Notes: generated by a model not told the origin, from the letters alone. A stretch of DNA of 64,000 bases from Macrosoma leucophasiata (GCA_036365455.1 JAWQUS010000023.1:3658001-3722000); one strand, 5' to 3'. Shown: positions 1 to 11,424, counted from the first letter of the stretch. A program made the numbers and translations.

Positions 1-170
1 GAAAACATCCGACAGCGGGGTGGCCACTAACCGCACCTCCTCCACCTCCACCAATCCGCATTGGAGCAGCGTGGTGGAGTAAGCTCCAGGCCTCCCCCCA
101 AAAATGGGGAGAGACTCGTGCCCAGCAGTGGGACGTATAATGGGTTGCCATTATTATTATTATTATTATT
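1..170 (+). mobile_element. 5S rRNA-derived SINE, 3' half with ATT microsatellite tail
   Basis: The 3' half of the same element seen more fully at 43889-44262 and 52214-52571. It holds the body segment with 'aacatccgac' and 'ggccactaac', the 'cagcagtgggacgtataa' block near the 3' end and a tail of ATT repeats. The 5' end lies outside the window. The end motif is like that of many lepidopteran retroposons. Confidence 0.7.
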
Positions 171-325
171 TTACTAGAGAGTCCCAGCTATGGGGCGTAG
201 TGTAGGCACTACCACATTACCTAATCTATTTGCCGCCAAATGGTGGTGTAGGTACAGCAGCACTATCGTGTTCCGGTTTGATGGTGATTTTTGGCCACGT
301 GATACTATTCCGTGGTGATAACTAT
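171..325 (+). mobile_element. Family A repeat (ACTGGTGG), 3'-truncated copy
   Basis: Diverged 5' half of the A-tailed repeat: the GTAGGCACTACC block, the CCGCCAAATGG block and the CTATCGTGTTCCGG block are in the usual order. It abuts the SINE tail to its left and fades out after about 325. Confidence 0.6.
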
Positions 326-1060
326 CACTGAGGTAAAACTACTTAATTGCAGGACCATAAATTGTTAATTATTATTTCTTTTACTATCAAAGCTGTAGTT
401 AAGGTCATAGTAGCAGCACAGTATTAAAAAATACGTTCTTAGATTATGAGTTAAACGAAACTAAATATTAATATTAAACTTAATAATATTTTAATAGACA
501 TTTTTAAACTCTGACATGAAACAATTTTGTAAACTTGAACCACTTTACCCCACGACAGTCCGCGGTGTGTCGTGACATTGTGAGTGCAGTGTCAGCATAT
601 GTCAACAGTGTCAGGTATCGTGTCACGTGTCACGAAGCGACCACCCGGCTGGCAAACCAAGATGACACCAAGGCTGTATACCACTTGCTTGATGGGTATT
701 TAATAACAAATGCAGCAATCGTGTTATGATACGCCCAACTGTCGGAATATTTTATGGCATAGATAAGTTACTATGAGCTGGTGTTAACTTGTTTTCAGTG
801 TGTAGGAAGATCAGGAAGACCTGTGGTCTTAAAATAAGTAGCAAAGAATCATGGCAAGATTTGTACAGAAAAAAATAAAAAAAAGGTACACGGTAAAACA
901 GGATGGAAATATTATCCAGTGAACCTAACAACATTTTCTGATACTTAAAATATTTTTAACTCTCCGGAATAAAAAGTTTGAGTTTGAACTTTAGTATCGA
1001 CTGCTTCTACTGTTGCTAAGAAAGACGATTTTTATGTCGGTGATTTAAAAACATTTTAAA
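326..1060. other. AT-rich intergenic sequence, nothing recognised
   Basis: No convincing exon, RNA gene or repeat end. The 64-codon and 60-codon frames here have no recognisable motif and are compatible with chance. Confidence 0.5.
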
Positions 1061-1137
1061 TTGTTTTTATATTATTTCGCATTAACACATGCTTGTGAAA
1101 TATATTTTTATTTTTAAAGAAATGAAAGAAAAATTTG

Positions 1138-1211
1138 ACTTCAGGCGAGGCTCGAACTCGCGACCTACTGGGAATCTAGTCCAGCCGCTCTTCCAATTGA
1201 GCTACTGAAGC
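1138..1211 (-). tRNA. tRNA-like sequence, array unit 1 (SINE head or pseudo-tRNA)
   Basis: Folds as a cloverleaf: 7-bp acceptor (GCTTCAG with CTGAAGT), 4-bp D stem (GCTC/GAGC) and 5-bp T stem (GCGAG/CTCGC). Box A TAGCTCAATTGG fits the consensus and box B AGTTCGAGCCT is close to it. The anticodon arm is poor: CTGG/CCAG with an oversized loop; forcing a 7-nt loop gives CTAGATT (AGA), but the long variable arm of a serine tRNA is absent. Divergent relatives at 3358, 9600 and 51955 argue for a tRNA-derived SINE rather than a working tRNA. Confidence 0.45.
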
Positions 1212-1443
1212 CCTGCCCGATTTGTCGAATTTTTCCTTCACATCTATTGCATTGGTTTATGGTACCAGTAGCGCCATCTATTACCAACTATGCTAGTTAG
1301 GCAACCGATATAATAGACTTTTCAGTTTATTGAATATCGTAAAGAAGTCGCTTTTACCCTTAATAATTGTTTTTATATTATTTCGCATTAACACATGCTT
1401 GTGAAATATATTTTTATTTTTAAAGAAATGAAAGAAAAATTTG

Positions 1444-1517
1444 ACTTCAGGCGAGGCTCGAACTCGCGACCTACTGGGAATCTAGTCCAGCCGCTCTTCC
1501 AATTGAGCTACTGAAGC
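1444..1517 (-). tRNA. tRNA-like sequence, array unit 2
   Basis: Identical in acceptor, D, T and anticodon regions to unit 1, exactly 306 bp downstream. Same reservations about the anticodon arm. Confidence 0.45.
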
Positions 1518-1750
1518 CCTGCCCGATTTGTCGAATTTTTTCCTTCACATCTATTGCATTGGTTTATGGTACCAGTAGCGCCATCTATTACCAACTATGC
1601 TAGTTAGGCAACCGATATAATAGACTTTTCAGTTTATTGAATATCGTAAAGAAGTCGCTTTTACCCTTAATAATTGTTTTTATATTATTTCGCATTAACA
1701 CATGCTTGTGAAATATATTTTTATTTTTAAAGAAATGAAAGAAAAATTTG

Positions 1751-1824
1751 ACTTCAGGCGAGGCTCGAACTCGCGACCTACTGGGAATCTAGTCCAGCCG
1801 CTCTTCCAATTGAGCTACTGAAGC
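1751..1824 (-). tRNA. tRNA-like sequence, array unit 3
   Basis: Same 74-nt cloverleaf-like sequence, 307 bp after unit 2 because of one extra T in the spacer. Confidence 0.45.
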
Positions 1825-2056
1825 CCTGCCCGATTTGTCGAATTTTTCCTTCACATCTATTGCATTGGTTTATGGTACCAGTAGCGCCATCTATTACCAA
1901 CTATGCTAGTTAGGCAACCGATATAATAGACTTTTCAGTTTATTGAATATCGTAAAGAAGTCGCTTTTACCCTTAATAATTGTTTTTATATTATTTCGCA
2001 TTAACACATGCTTGTGAAATATATTTTTATTTTTAAAGAAATGAAAGAAAAATTTG

Positions 2057-2130
2057 ACTTCAGGCGAGGCTCGAACTCGCGACCTACTGGGAATCTAGTC
2101 CAGCCGCTCTTCCAATTGAGCTACTGAAGC
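2057..2130 (-). tRNA. tRNA-like sequence, array unit 4
   Basis: Same 74-nt sequence, 306 bp after unit 3; the last unit in this orientation. Confidence 0.45.
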
Positions 2131-2313
2131 CCTGCCCGATTTGTCGAATTTTTCCTTCACATCTATTGCATTGGTTTATGGTACCAGTAGCGCCATCTAT
2201 TACCAACTATGCTAGTTAGGCAACCGATATAATAGACTTTTCAGTTTATTGAATATCGTAAAGAAGTCGCTTTTACCCTTAATAATTGTTTTTATATTAT
2301 TTCGCATTAACAG

Positions 2314-2387
2314 GCTTCAGTAGCTCAATTGGAAGAGCGGCTGGACTAGATTCCCAGTAGGTCGCGAGTTCGAGCCTCGCCTGAAGT
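2314..2387 (+). tRNA. tRNA-like sequence, inverted unit 5
   Basis: Reverse complement of units 1-4, followed by the same T/A-rich tail (TTTTTCTTTC then TTTAAAAATAAA). It is preceded by only 27 bp of the normal unit start, so the inversion breakpoint lies at about 2312. With unit 4 it forms an inverted repeat of about 110 bp per arm. Confidence 0.45.
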
Positions 2388-2440
2388 CAAATTTTTCTTT
2401 CATTTCTTTAAAAATAAAAAAAACATTTTAAATACCAGAA

Positions 2441-2667
2441 GATGTTTTTTAGGTTCCTTAGATAATATTTCTAATCCGTTTTACCTTGTACCTTTTTCTA
2501 ACTTTTTTTGTACAAATCAATGTATGAATCTTGCCATGATTCTTTAATAACATAACGGCATAATCTATAATATTAACTTACTTACTTTACTTTATTGGGG
2601 CAGTGACCCAAAGTGAGTCTTGGCCTCCGATACTAGAATGCGCCATTTTTGTCGGTTCTGCACTGTC
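2441..2667. other. Unassigned sequence, possible LINE scrap
   Basis: The segment 2575-2665 (serial CTTACT then 'tattggggcagtgaccc') looks like an old retroelement 3' end, but no open frame supports it. Confidence 0.3.
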
Positions 2668-2960
2668 TTTTTTTTATGTAATGAAAGTGGCAAACAAGCA
2701 TGTAGTTCACGTCGATGTTAAGTGTTGACTGCAGCCTTTAAAACAACACCCACACAAAGACCAGAGGTCAAAATGCAGGTGCGTTACCACTTTTGAGGCC
2801 TACTAAGTGTTACGTCTCTGTGCCGGAAATTACAGGGCCGTACATTACCATCTGACCGGAACACGATAGTGCTGAACACTACCATTTAGCGGCAAGTATA
2901 TTAGGTAATGCGGTGGTACCTTCGCCCGTGAGCTCCGTTACTGGAGCTCTGCCACCAGTA
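2668..2960 (-). mobile_element. Family A repeat, near full length
   Basis: Reads, on the minus strand, from ACTGGTGGCAGAGCTCC at about 2960 to the A-tail at 2668. The 5' hairpin (GAGCTCC/GGAGCTC), the GGCACC block and the CATGYAGTTCAC block are all present. Confidence 0.8.
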
Positions 2961-3289
2961 AACCACCAGTAAATAAATAATTGAAAATGAAAATTGATGA
3001 GTTAGATCCATACGTTATGTACCTATCTGTAATCAATATTTGAATGTTCGTTCGTGGAATTGACAATGTTTTGATAAACTTTACACCAAACTGTGCTAAT
3101 GCAAAATTACACTGCAAGCGTTTTAAATAAAGTATAGCTTTGAACGAAGTTAACAAAATTAAGCAGCTGTAGTTTTTTAGGCGTCAGGATTAGGGTTGCC
3201 AACGTTTTTTTTACAAGAAATAAAGTATGTTTAGGTCTGAGAAGAATATTAAACAGTATTTTAGAAAAATGAACAGTATGTTATTTGTA

Positions 3290-3425
3290 CTATTTATTTT
3301 CGCAATAACACATGCGAGTGAACTTTAGAAATCAAAGATAAAAGGGAAAGAAAAAAATTGGACTTCGGGCAGGAATCGAACCTGCGACCTCAGGATAACC
3401 AGTCCAGCCCTGTCAAACCCCAAGT
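3290..3425 (-). mobile_element. tRNA-headed SINE copy, diverged
   Basis: The tRNA-like T arm (box B on the minus strand, GGTTCGATTCC) is followed by an A/T-rich tail ending in the 'cgcaataacacatgcg' block, which is also found in the 1061-2440 unit. Same family as the array, about 25% diverged, with the tRNA 5' half truncated. Confidence 0.6.
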
Positions 3426-3620
3426 AAAATTTTTATTTATTTATTTATTTAAACTTTCGTGCACATTGAGCGTACATGAGGCGGACTTAATGCTAGAAAA
3501 CATTCTATACCAGTCAACCTTCAGGTTGTGTAGAAAAACGAAATAGGTGGCGCATTACGAAAGCAAGAGAAATATTAATCGATACACAAATTAAAAAGTT
3601 ATAACAAATTTTAACATAAT
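3426..3620 (-). mobile_element. LINE 3'-end fragment
   Basis: A (TTTA)n run at 3430-3452 followed by 'gtgcacattgagcgtacatgag', a pattern common at antisense 3' ends of lepidopteran LINEs. No coding sequence is retained. Confidence 0.35.
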
Positions 3621-4357
3621 ATAAATAAATATGTAATATATATGTAGGTATATAGAATATGTACATACTAATATAATAAATGTCATAATATATTAACTAA
3701 AAATTAAATTTTTCTTTTCGTTTTTTCTTTAATTTCTATAGAAAATTATTTATTTAATGTTTTAAGAAAACACTAAATCGTCCACTGGGTCATAACCTTT
3801 TTCTTCTGTGTATAAATGTTATTTGAACTACACGTAAGGGTATTGGTTAATTATCTGATTATACAAAAAAACAAGTAGTAAATACTAAATATTCATAGTT
3901 TATTTTTTTTAGATATTTAAATGTTCGGGACACGTTCTGACAAGAAAAAGTTGATCCACCCAAATAAGAAAGAAGAGGGTAGGTAATATTACACCCGCGC
4001 GAAGCCGGGGCTGGTCGCTAGTAGTGTATAAATAGTAATGTCTGAGATATCATGAAGTCATGATGAACTTTAAGTCATGTATGTAAATAGTTAGCTTCGC
4101 TGTCTCTACACGACCATCTTTAGAAGCTACCGGTGTCAAATTCGTGTTTGCGTTATCATCCGATTCGTTTGTGTTTGTTTTTGGAACGTAAACGTAACGC
4201 GATAAGGCACCTCGATTGTTCCAAGTTTTGTCTACATCTGCTCGATTGCTTAATACATGTTTTATGTAACTCGATGTTTAAATCGATAAAGTTCTTTTTA
4301 GAGAAATAGGATTGACGATGTAATATGATTACAAAGTTTTAGTGGGAATATTATTTC
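3621..4357. other. AT-rich sequence with one repeat terminus
   Basis: Contains 'cacccgcgcgaagccgggg' ending in GTCGCTAGTAG at about 3990-4022, the same terminus as at 27270-27303. No other feature is supported. Confidence 0.4.
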
Positions 4358-5005
4358 ATGGTCAGGGGCTCGGGGACCGCGGAACAGTGGAAAAAAAAAA
4401 AGGAAAGGTTGGATCACCCTGAGTTAGGCGGTCGAACCGCCCCCCCGAGGATTTCCGCCTTGTCGTGGCGGGGGGGCTCAGTACCCGGTGGTTGGCTTCA
4501 CACCGGAGAAGCCAAGAGGAACCCAGAGAGGGAGCGGCGTTTGGCGTGGCTCTGCCCGCCACTCGCTGCTGTGGTGAGGAGACGGCTGGGGAAGAGGTGT
4601 ACGGGTAGATCATTGGCCCTGCACCCTATCCCCAGCCGCCTAGCGGTGGTCCCGCCGTCAGATAGGGACGTGGTGGGGCCGCGGGGGGGTGGTTGAAGGT
4701 CAGTTCATCTCTGACACTTCCGCTCCCCCGGGGCCGGACTGTGTGCCCCTGGACTTCTCCACCCGGGCGTCTTGGGGCGCCTGGCGATGTGAGTGGTCGG
4801 GGCAGGGACCTTCGAGCGCCGGACTAGGGGATGTCCGTCGCCCAAATGGAGAGGTCCCGGGCTGGCTGGCGTGCAGGTGTTCCGCACGCCACTAGTGTTG
4901 GTTGGAACCGAAGGTATGCGTAACGCATTTCCCATGGTAAAAAAAAGGCGGTCGAACCGCTTCTTACAACGGCTTTCCGTATTGTCGCGGCGGCTGAGCT
5001 GTGTT
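4358..5005. repeat. GC-rich block with a duplicated GGCGGTCGAACCGC module
   Basis: A sharply bounded GC-rich island in an AT-rich window. The module GGCGGTCGAACCGC followed by a 'ttccg..ttgtcg..gcgg' stretch occurs near 4428-4480 and again at 4948-5000, each preceded by an A-run. GC-rich 5' regions of lepidopteran LINEs look like this. The frames of 112, 122 and 94 codons overlap on both strands, lack motifs and are probably compositional. It joins directly to the middle of a family A copy. Confidence 0.5.
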
Positions 5006-5181
5006 GTCACTCCTGAGGTCAAAGGTATTCTTATGCTTCTGTGCCGGAAAAATCCAAGGCCGTACATAACCATCTGACCGGAACACGATAGTGCTGCACA
5101 CTACCATTTAGTGGCAAGTAGATTAGGTAATGCGGTGGTGCCTACGCCCGCGAGCTCCGTCACTGATGCTCTACCATCAGT
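5006..5181 (-). mobile_element. Family A repeat, 3'-truncated at a GC-rich junction
   Basis: Starts on the minus strand with ACTGATGGTAGAGC at 5181 and stops at CAGGAGTGACAAC near 5006. The rest of the element (middle and A-tail) is replaced by the GC-rich block. Confidence 0.7.
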
Positions 5182-7535
5182 AAACATGTATTTATGTTAC
5201 GCATCCTTGTTTGGGTCAATGTGATATTTGTGCCAATTTTAACCCAATCGGTGTCAGTAGTTTCGAAGAAAAAATTGACAGACAAACCCACGAATGATCC
5301 TATAAGAGTTCCTTTCGAGAAATGGAATCCTATGTATGTGTCTTCATGCCAAGTCCCTTAAGGGGTCCCTGGTGGCCCGTGTTGCTCTATGACTAAAACT
5401 TTTGACTTCACCCTCACACAGCACAGACGAAATCCTTAAAATATATAAACCCACTCTATTATTTTCTTTTCCACATTTCATCACTCTCCATAGACTCATT
5501 TATCTAACTTATAGGTGAGAGGTTGGTTCCGCTTTGATTTATCTTCTTATAACAAAATATAGGATAAGATACAGTGCATACGAAAGAACACGATTTGTGT
5601 CGACAGATGGCGCTGCAGGCGATTGTATTACGTGATAGAATTGTATGCACGAATAGACAACGCCTGGGGTCAAACCAGTTTGCATGTGCCCGATGTATCG
5701 AAGAGTACCCGATTCCCTGAATTAATATTTTATACATTTTTAGCCTACCTGGTCTGATATTATCTAGGATAGGTTTGTGTTATTGGTTCTTTTTCCAGTT
5801 GAAAATACCTCTTCAAAAGTGTATATCTTGATATGATGTAAAATTGTGTATCTCCACGCCAATTGCCTTCTCTACGGGATGGGCAGAGAGTATGGCGTGC
5901 CAAATATCTCGGTTCGTATCCGTATACACCTCACTTGCTACGTCTGTATTTATCAATCTCTTCATTATATCTCTTCAATTATGTTTATATAATAAAGTTA
6001 TGCTTACTGGTCGTAGAAAAAAAATGCAACACCTCTATAGGTAGTTACCGCTAAATGTTTGCGTTAGTTAGTTAGCGTTCTGTAAGTATAAATGATAATT
6101 TTGGTAATATACGTTCTCGCAATTTGAGAAATAGAGGCAAAAGGTCTTATTTGCAGAAGTGGCAACCGTTCAGCAATTAAACTTTTAGTTTTAATGCACC
6201 TATCTAGCTTTATGTTGCAGGTTTAACTTTCTTCTATGAAGGAATTGAAAAATTTTATGATTCACGTATCGGTTAAATATTATTATTAAATTGGTATTTA
6301 TTAATACCTATTAGATTATTATTATAAGTCATTCTCTCTAGGTAGCTTATAACCTGACAATGCAAAAGTGTCCTTGTAGACCAATTTGAAATAAATTATT
6401 TGAATTTAGAATTTAACTTACCATCAATGTGAACCGCGAGCTTTTGTATCACTTTGACTGTCTTAAAAAAACGTATCAGTCAAAATAAATCCCTGACGCG
6501 TCTAAACCTGTATACTACAAACGTGTTTCATTCAGAAAGACGAATAGCCGGCAATATATCATACAAAAAGCTGGAAGAACTTAACCACCAGTAAAGGTCG
6601 GACATTTATCATGAAACCATAATCAGGAAAATTGCAGTAAGTATATTAATTTATTGTTTATAGGCCAAACGTTTTGACCCATTCATAGATGGAGTATTGT
6701 ATTTTTAATTTTCAGAATAGCGAAGCTTGTTACCTTGCTCGGAGAATATAATTTTTGTAACGGGTGTAAAGTGTAAAATACTTTAAGGAACTCATGTGAA
6801 GCTAGTTTTTAGGAATCAGTAGCCTAATAAGTTAAAGATAAAACTAGGTATAATAGCTAAACAAGCTCTTCGTTAACTTATAAAAGTCACTGGAAGAAAC
6901 GGGACTCAATATTGAGCGTGGCCCAAGCGGCCCAACATGCGCTGGGACGGTTCTTTACCTTAACACTTGTCTTGACTCTATCAAAACATTGTCTCTTCAA
7001 AGCTTCACATTTCAAAAAGGGACTCCCAATCTCATCATTAACATTCGACCGATACATCAAAACTAAAATTTAAGGCAAATTCCGCCTTCCTAGTCACTTA
7101 TGTAATCGAATCACGTCTGATATAATTGTTGGCTTAAAAAGCTCTGACCAATTACGTGTGGTCATCAACCGTAAAAACAAAGCCTGATCAAACCAAGGAC
7201 ATAATTCGCAATCATTAGTAATACAAATCCGCACACACATTGAATGATAAATATCCAATTGTAAGACAAATTACATGGCACGTACCTAAAACGCAGGCTT
7301 CCTGGAATTCATTCTTATTTTTATTTATGTGCTTCCATTTTAAGGATATTGCTTCCCGTCATTATGTTTTAATGCGTAAGACGTATATAAATATTATCAG
7401 GATTTTAATTTTCGAAATCTTATACTACTTGGTCACGGCGGCCAATCTCAACGGAGACTAGCAACGGAGGCTAGGATATATTATTATGGTGCAGTGTATG
7501 CGCAAACACAAGTGCACTCCCTATATCCACACTCT
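5182..7535. other. Long AT-rich stretch without recognised gene
   Basis: About 2.3 kb with no exon-like frame, RNA gene or intact repeat. A short 'caattttaacccaatcgg' scrap near 5234 belongs to a dispersed family. The AGATGGCGCTG motif near 5605 is common in lepidopteran repeats. Confidence 0.5.
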
Positions 7536-7539
7536 GAAG

Positions 7540-7650
7540 ATATTCACAGACCACACTACGACTGAACTTTGAGCAAAGTACGCTTAGAACTGTCAAAAAT
7601 CAAATTTTACTGACAGTTCTAAGCATTCTTTGCTCAAATACGCTTAGAAC
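7540..7650. mobile_element. Foldback MITE copy (ATTCACAGACC family)
   Basis: Third and most diverged copy of the element at 17014 and 58764: ATTCACAGACCACACTACGAC, the GAACTGTCAAAA/TGACAGTTC inner arms and the GCTCAAA arm are recognisable. A second GAACTGTTAATAG arm follows, so the right end is rearranged. Confidence 0.6.
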
Positions 7651-8212
7651 TGTTAATAGTCCGATGGGAAGCCAATCTTCGACACGACCGCAGAGATCTA
7701 TACGCTCGGGCGCAGGACCGACGGCTTTACGTGCTCTCCAAGTGACTCCGAGGTACTGGTACTGGCACTGGTACTGGTGAGGAGTCTAGACTCAGGGCTA
7801 CTACTGGGAGTCTCAGAGGTACTACTGTTTAGAGGAAAACGCTATAGGCAAGCAAAACCAAAAAAAAAATCATACCTTCTAGGTATGTGATTATAATTTT
7901 CAACAAAATAAAAATATGAAGAGCCACAAATTGAGCAATGAAATGTTTATAATATATCGAATTCAACACCTAGCCTAGGTGTTCATAGGTTAACAAGTTA
8001 TTTTATGACGTACTTGCTAATGAAAATCGAATGAGATCGACCCACAAAATCAAAACCAACTTTAAAAGTATGCGGTTAAAGTGCAAATTCTTATATGAGA
8101 CTCAAAGAAGGATCGCTGAGAAATGGGGTCAGTAGGTGCAATGCGCTAATTTAATAAAAACATACGGTTTTTATAACACACGTGCGAGTTATATTATACA
8201 CTTGAGTCTTTT
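7651..8212. other. Unassigned sequence
   Basis: The part around 7690-7740 ('gcgcaggaccgacggcttta') looks like a LINE scrap. A CTGGTACTGG-type short tandem repeat lies at about 7754-7780. No gene is seen. Confidence 0.35.
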
Positions 8213-8465
8213 TGTTTTTTTTTTACGTAGTGATAGCGGCAAACAAGCTTGCAGTTCACGAGGATGGGAAGTAAATAAAAAAAACTCTGCATCTGCACCA
8301 ACTGCAAGATCATAAGGCAGCGATACCGCCCGTGAGGCCTTAACTGATTTACCTTTGTGATAGTTTACGGGGCCATAAGTTACCGCTCTTACCAGAGGGC
8401 AATAGCGCTGAACACAATCATTTGGCGGCAGATAGACTGCTTACGCTCTCGAGCTCTGACACTGA
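8213..8465 (-). mobile_element. Family A repeat, subfamily with GTGATAGTTTACGGGGCC
   Basis: T-run at 8213-8225, then the CAAACAAGCTTGCAGTTCACG block through to CTCTCGAGCTCTGACACTG. It has the second-subfamily features (GGCGGCAGATAGA, CTCTCGAGC) instead of the GCGGCAAGTATATT form. Confidence 0.7.
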
Positions 8466-8552
8466 TTTTTTTTTCTTCATCCATATTAATATACTATGTA
8501 TTAAACAATGTACTTCTCCTTCTCTTGTCGTGCCTCTCCAACTAGTGAAGGT

Positions 8553-8820
8553 TGGCCGTCAGTTCGGAAAATTTGTGTCTGTCTTTTGCGAGACGAAATA
8601 GTTCAACGGCGCTGTTGATGCCGGTCCACTCGCGAATATTGCGTAGCTACGACTTTTTTCTTCGGCCTACTACTGATCTTTTTCCAGTCACTTTGCACAT
8701 CATTATAAGTTGCAGCAGTTGGTATCTGTCATGTCGCATAATATGACCTAAATAACTATTTTTTCTCTGTTTGCTGGTTTGCATGATTTGACGCTTCTGA
8801 TCAGCTCGACGACAAACAAT
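8553..8820 (-). pseudogene. LINE ORF C-terminal fragment
   Basis: On the minus strand about 8553-8655 translates to LRNIREWTGINSAVELFRLA followed by KDRHKFSELTANLH and a stop, matching the C-terminal tail typical of lepidopteran LINE polyproteins. The same segment recurs at 22845-23410, where a family A copy interrupts it. No reverse transcriptase core is retained. Confidence 0.55.
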
Positions 8821-9315
8821 GTACACAGTTACTTAATTTGGGAACTCTCTTTTATAGCCATGAATGTTTTAGACACCATTAAAATTAAAAATAATACGAA
8901 GCAAAGAAATATAGATAACCACTCTTCCGTCTGTTCCCGTCTCTCTTCCATCGGGTCAGCATGATATAAGCAATTGGAGTACCTGTCAATTCTCAAGGGA
9001 ATTTTGGATAAAAACTACACATAACCATGCTGTTGGTAAAACTTTAGCAATTTTCGGGACGTGCACATCGAGGCATCGCTTTATTTATACCTCTACAAAA
9101 GAGGTAAAGTCTCAAAAAAAACAATTCCAGTTTTGCAGACACAAACATACGGAAGCGATTTCTTTATCTATAAAGATATGAGCTACGGTAACACGTGGCC
9201 GGGAGAAGCGAATTTTAATATCTAAAATACCGGTGCAAATTAACAGATTCACCTCTCCCTCCGTGTCTCGATACGCTCATGCTGATGCGTCTTTTCGTTA
9301 TGATTGTTTTTTTTA
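8821..9315. other. Unassigned sequence
   Basis: No gene or recognised repeat between the LINE scrap and the next family A copy. Confidence 0.4.
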
Positions 9316-9572
9316 ACGGTGGTAGAGCTTCAGTGTCGGAACTCGAGGGCGTAGGCACCACAGCATTACCTTATCTACTCGTATCTGCCGCCAAATGGTA
9401 GTGTGCTTTTACGTGTTCCACTTAGATGGTAATATATCACACCAAAATTTCTTTCTGAGAGGCGAATCATCTTAGACCTCAGGATTGGCAACGCATCTGC
9501 ATTTTGACATCTAGTTCCTGTAGAATTAGGCTGCAGTCGTCACTTAACATCCATGTGAACCGTGCATACTTT
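9316..9572 (+). mobile_element. Family A repeat, diverged copy fused to a tRNA-headed SINE
   Basis: Runs from ACGGTGGTAGAGC to CATGTGAACCGTGC, but instead of the usual TTGTTTGCCAC/A-tail end it joins a reversed tRNA-headed SINE fragment. Confidence 0.7.
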
Positions 9573-9645
9573 AGAAAATAAAGAAAAATGGGAAAGAAAA
9601 ATCTGACTTCGGGCAAGAATCGAACCTGCGAGCTCAGGATAACAT
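9573..9645 (-). mobile_element. tRNA-headed SINE fragment
   Basis: Minus-strand box B (AGGTTCGATTCTTG) and the A/T-rich tail, related to the 1061-2440 unit and the 3290 copy. The D arm is missing. Confidence 0.55.
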
Positions 9646-10085
9646 GCATTGTTTGCCATCTTCATTAGGTACATAAAAAGCGGACTGTTTTTGGACACAT
9701 AAACCAACGATTTGCTCATAACGTTCATACATAAAGTGATGTTAAAAATCTTCGCGAGAACTTAGTCCCTGGCAACAACTCAATAATAATCTACACAATA
9801 CCTCGAATAGTTATTGACCTATTTTTTATTTGTGTTCCCTATGATCAATGCAGAACGCTTGTAACTGCTGCATAAAGGCCAGAACTCAATGATCACAGAT
9901 TTCCCACCAGGGGACAACGTACGATTACTGATATTGTGCGTGTACGCTGCGCTCCTAAGCTTTATTTCGTTCGATTTATTAAGCAAGCGGAAAACACTAG
10001 TTTAGAGTACATTGACTTGTATAAGTATTATCGTCCAAATTGATTATCATTTCATAATCTCGGGACTGCGATTTTAAAGCTTTAA

Positions 10086-10255
10086 TTTTTTTTTATGTTC
10101 TGAAAGTGCCGAACAAGCATGCAGTTCACTTTGATGTTAAGTGATGACTGCAGCCTATAGACACCCATACAAAGAGCAGAGGTCAAAATGCAGACGCATT
10201 ACCACTCTTGAGGCCTAAGGTTATGCCTCTGTGCCGGAAATTAAAGGGCCGTTAG
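10086..10255 (-). mobile_element. Family A repeat, 5'-truncated
   Basis: A-tail and 3' half through the GTGCCGGAAATTA block, ending abruptly at GGGCCGTTAG; the 5' ACTGGTGG half is absent. Confidence 0.75.
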
Positions 10256-11400
10256 TTGGCGTTAATGTTTTATTAGACATATCACCCATCTAAAGGCCGT
10301 TTAAATTGAATGGTAATGAGTGTGGCACCGCATGTAAGGCATTTTCATATTATTATATAAGTAGTGTACTGACGTACGTCTGTCCGTCTGTACGGACCTA
10401 CGAATTAGTTTATATATTGATGAAAACGTAAATTTTCAAGATTTTTTCATCATTGAACAGTACATGGATAACCAAAGTGTATATTGCAATAAGAGTCAAT
10501 TTTTTTGGTTACCTTTATAAATTGATTTGGAGCGGTAACAGTTATACCCACAGTTATTACCACACTCTCCCCTACTTTCTTTGCCAAATTATTGTCCCAT
10601 ACCGCATTGTATCAATTCCATACAAAACTGTGACACGTTAGAAATAATTCTAATAAATAGAAAAACTCTCTATAATCATAATAATACATTAATACCTTCT
10701 AGTGATTAGAGAAGACATAATTTTTGACTTTCTTTTTGAAAATGTTTTAACGCTACAAATGCATAAGCATTGTACCTATTTGTAATTCTTCTTCTAAACA
10801 TGTTGGCTTTAGACGTTTTTCACTTTTGTATTTATTCAAATATTAAATAATAAAATAAATAAAAAACGTATTTATTCTCTCCACAATAACATTAACAGTA
10901 CAACATTATGTTAATTGCAATACAAAACATTCTGTCGTGTCATTTAATTTATTGTGGAGACTGGAGCCTGAACTAAAGTTATAAAACCTGTTTTACAGGT
11001 CTCCAGGTCCACACCCTTCGGATAATTTAGATGATTGTACATGTAGCAATATTTTTATGAGTGTTATACATTATGCTTGAGGAGATTTTAATCTTATTAC
11101 TATTATAATATAAAGATTTCTTGTAGTAAAATCTAAAGTTCACTAATACTAAAATCTAAAATTAATAATTTGCCAGTACCTATTTGTTATAAAAGTCAGT
11201 AAAAGAGTGAAATTATAATTGAAATTTTAGTTATCCACTTATTAAGCATTAGGGTTAATGTGTGTTTGTTTGTGTGAGTTATTTTATTATAACATAGTCT
11301 AAACACCTTTTACCTTTTCTTAGCATTTATATCAGCAGATTAGGATTATTTCAACAATCATTATGTTTTAAGTGTATTAATTTTTAGAAGAAGTGTGGAG
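10256..11400. other. AT-rich stretch, nothing recognised
   Basis: No exon-like frame or repeat end seen over 1.1 kb. Confidence 0.45.
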
Positions 11401-11424
11401 CGGGGACGATGTTACAAGTGTAGT

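Larger units (their letters stand above)
1061..2440. repeat. Tandem array of four 306-bp tRNA-like units, capped by an inverted fifth
   Basis: The unit begins near 'ttgtttttatattatttcgc' (1061, 1367, then about every 306-307 bp) and contains a tRNA-like sequence on the minus strand followed by unique flank. Units are nearly identical; the visible difference is one extra T in a T-run of unit 2. At 2286-2312 a fifth unit starts, then switches to an inverted copy of the tRNA-like part and its T/A-rich tail (2313-2420). Near identity suggests recent unequal exchange; the inverted end could form a long hairpin with unit 4. Confidence 0.9.

Noticed and set aside
1138..2387. A cluster of working serine tRNA genes
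   Set aside because: The AGA reading needs a mismatched anticodon stem, the serine-type long variable arm is missing, and diverged dispersed relatives show a SINE family.
4358..5077. Frames of 112, 122, 94 and 83 codons in the GC-rich block as possible genes
   Set aside because: They overlap on both strands, have no motif and follow from GC-rich composition; the block looks like retroelement sequence.
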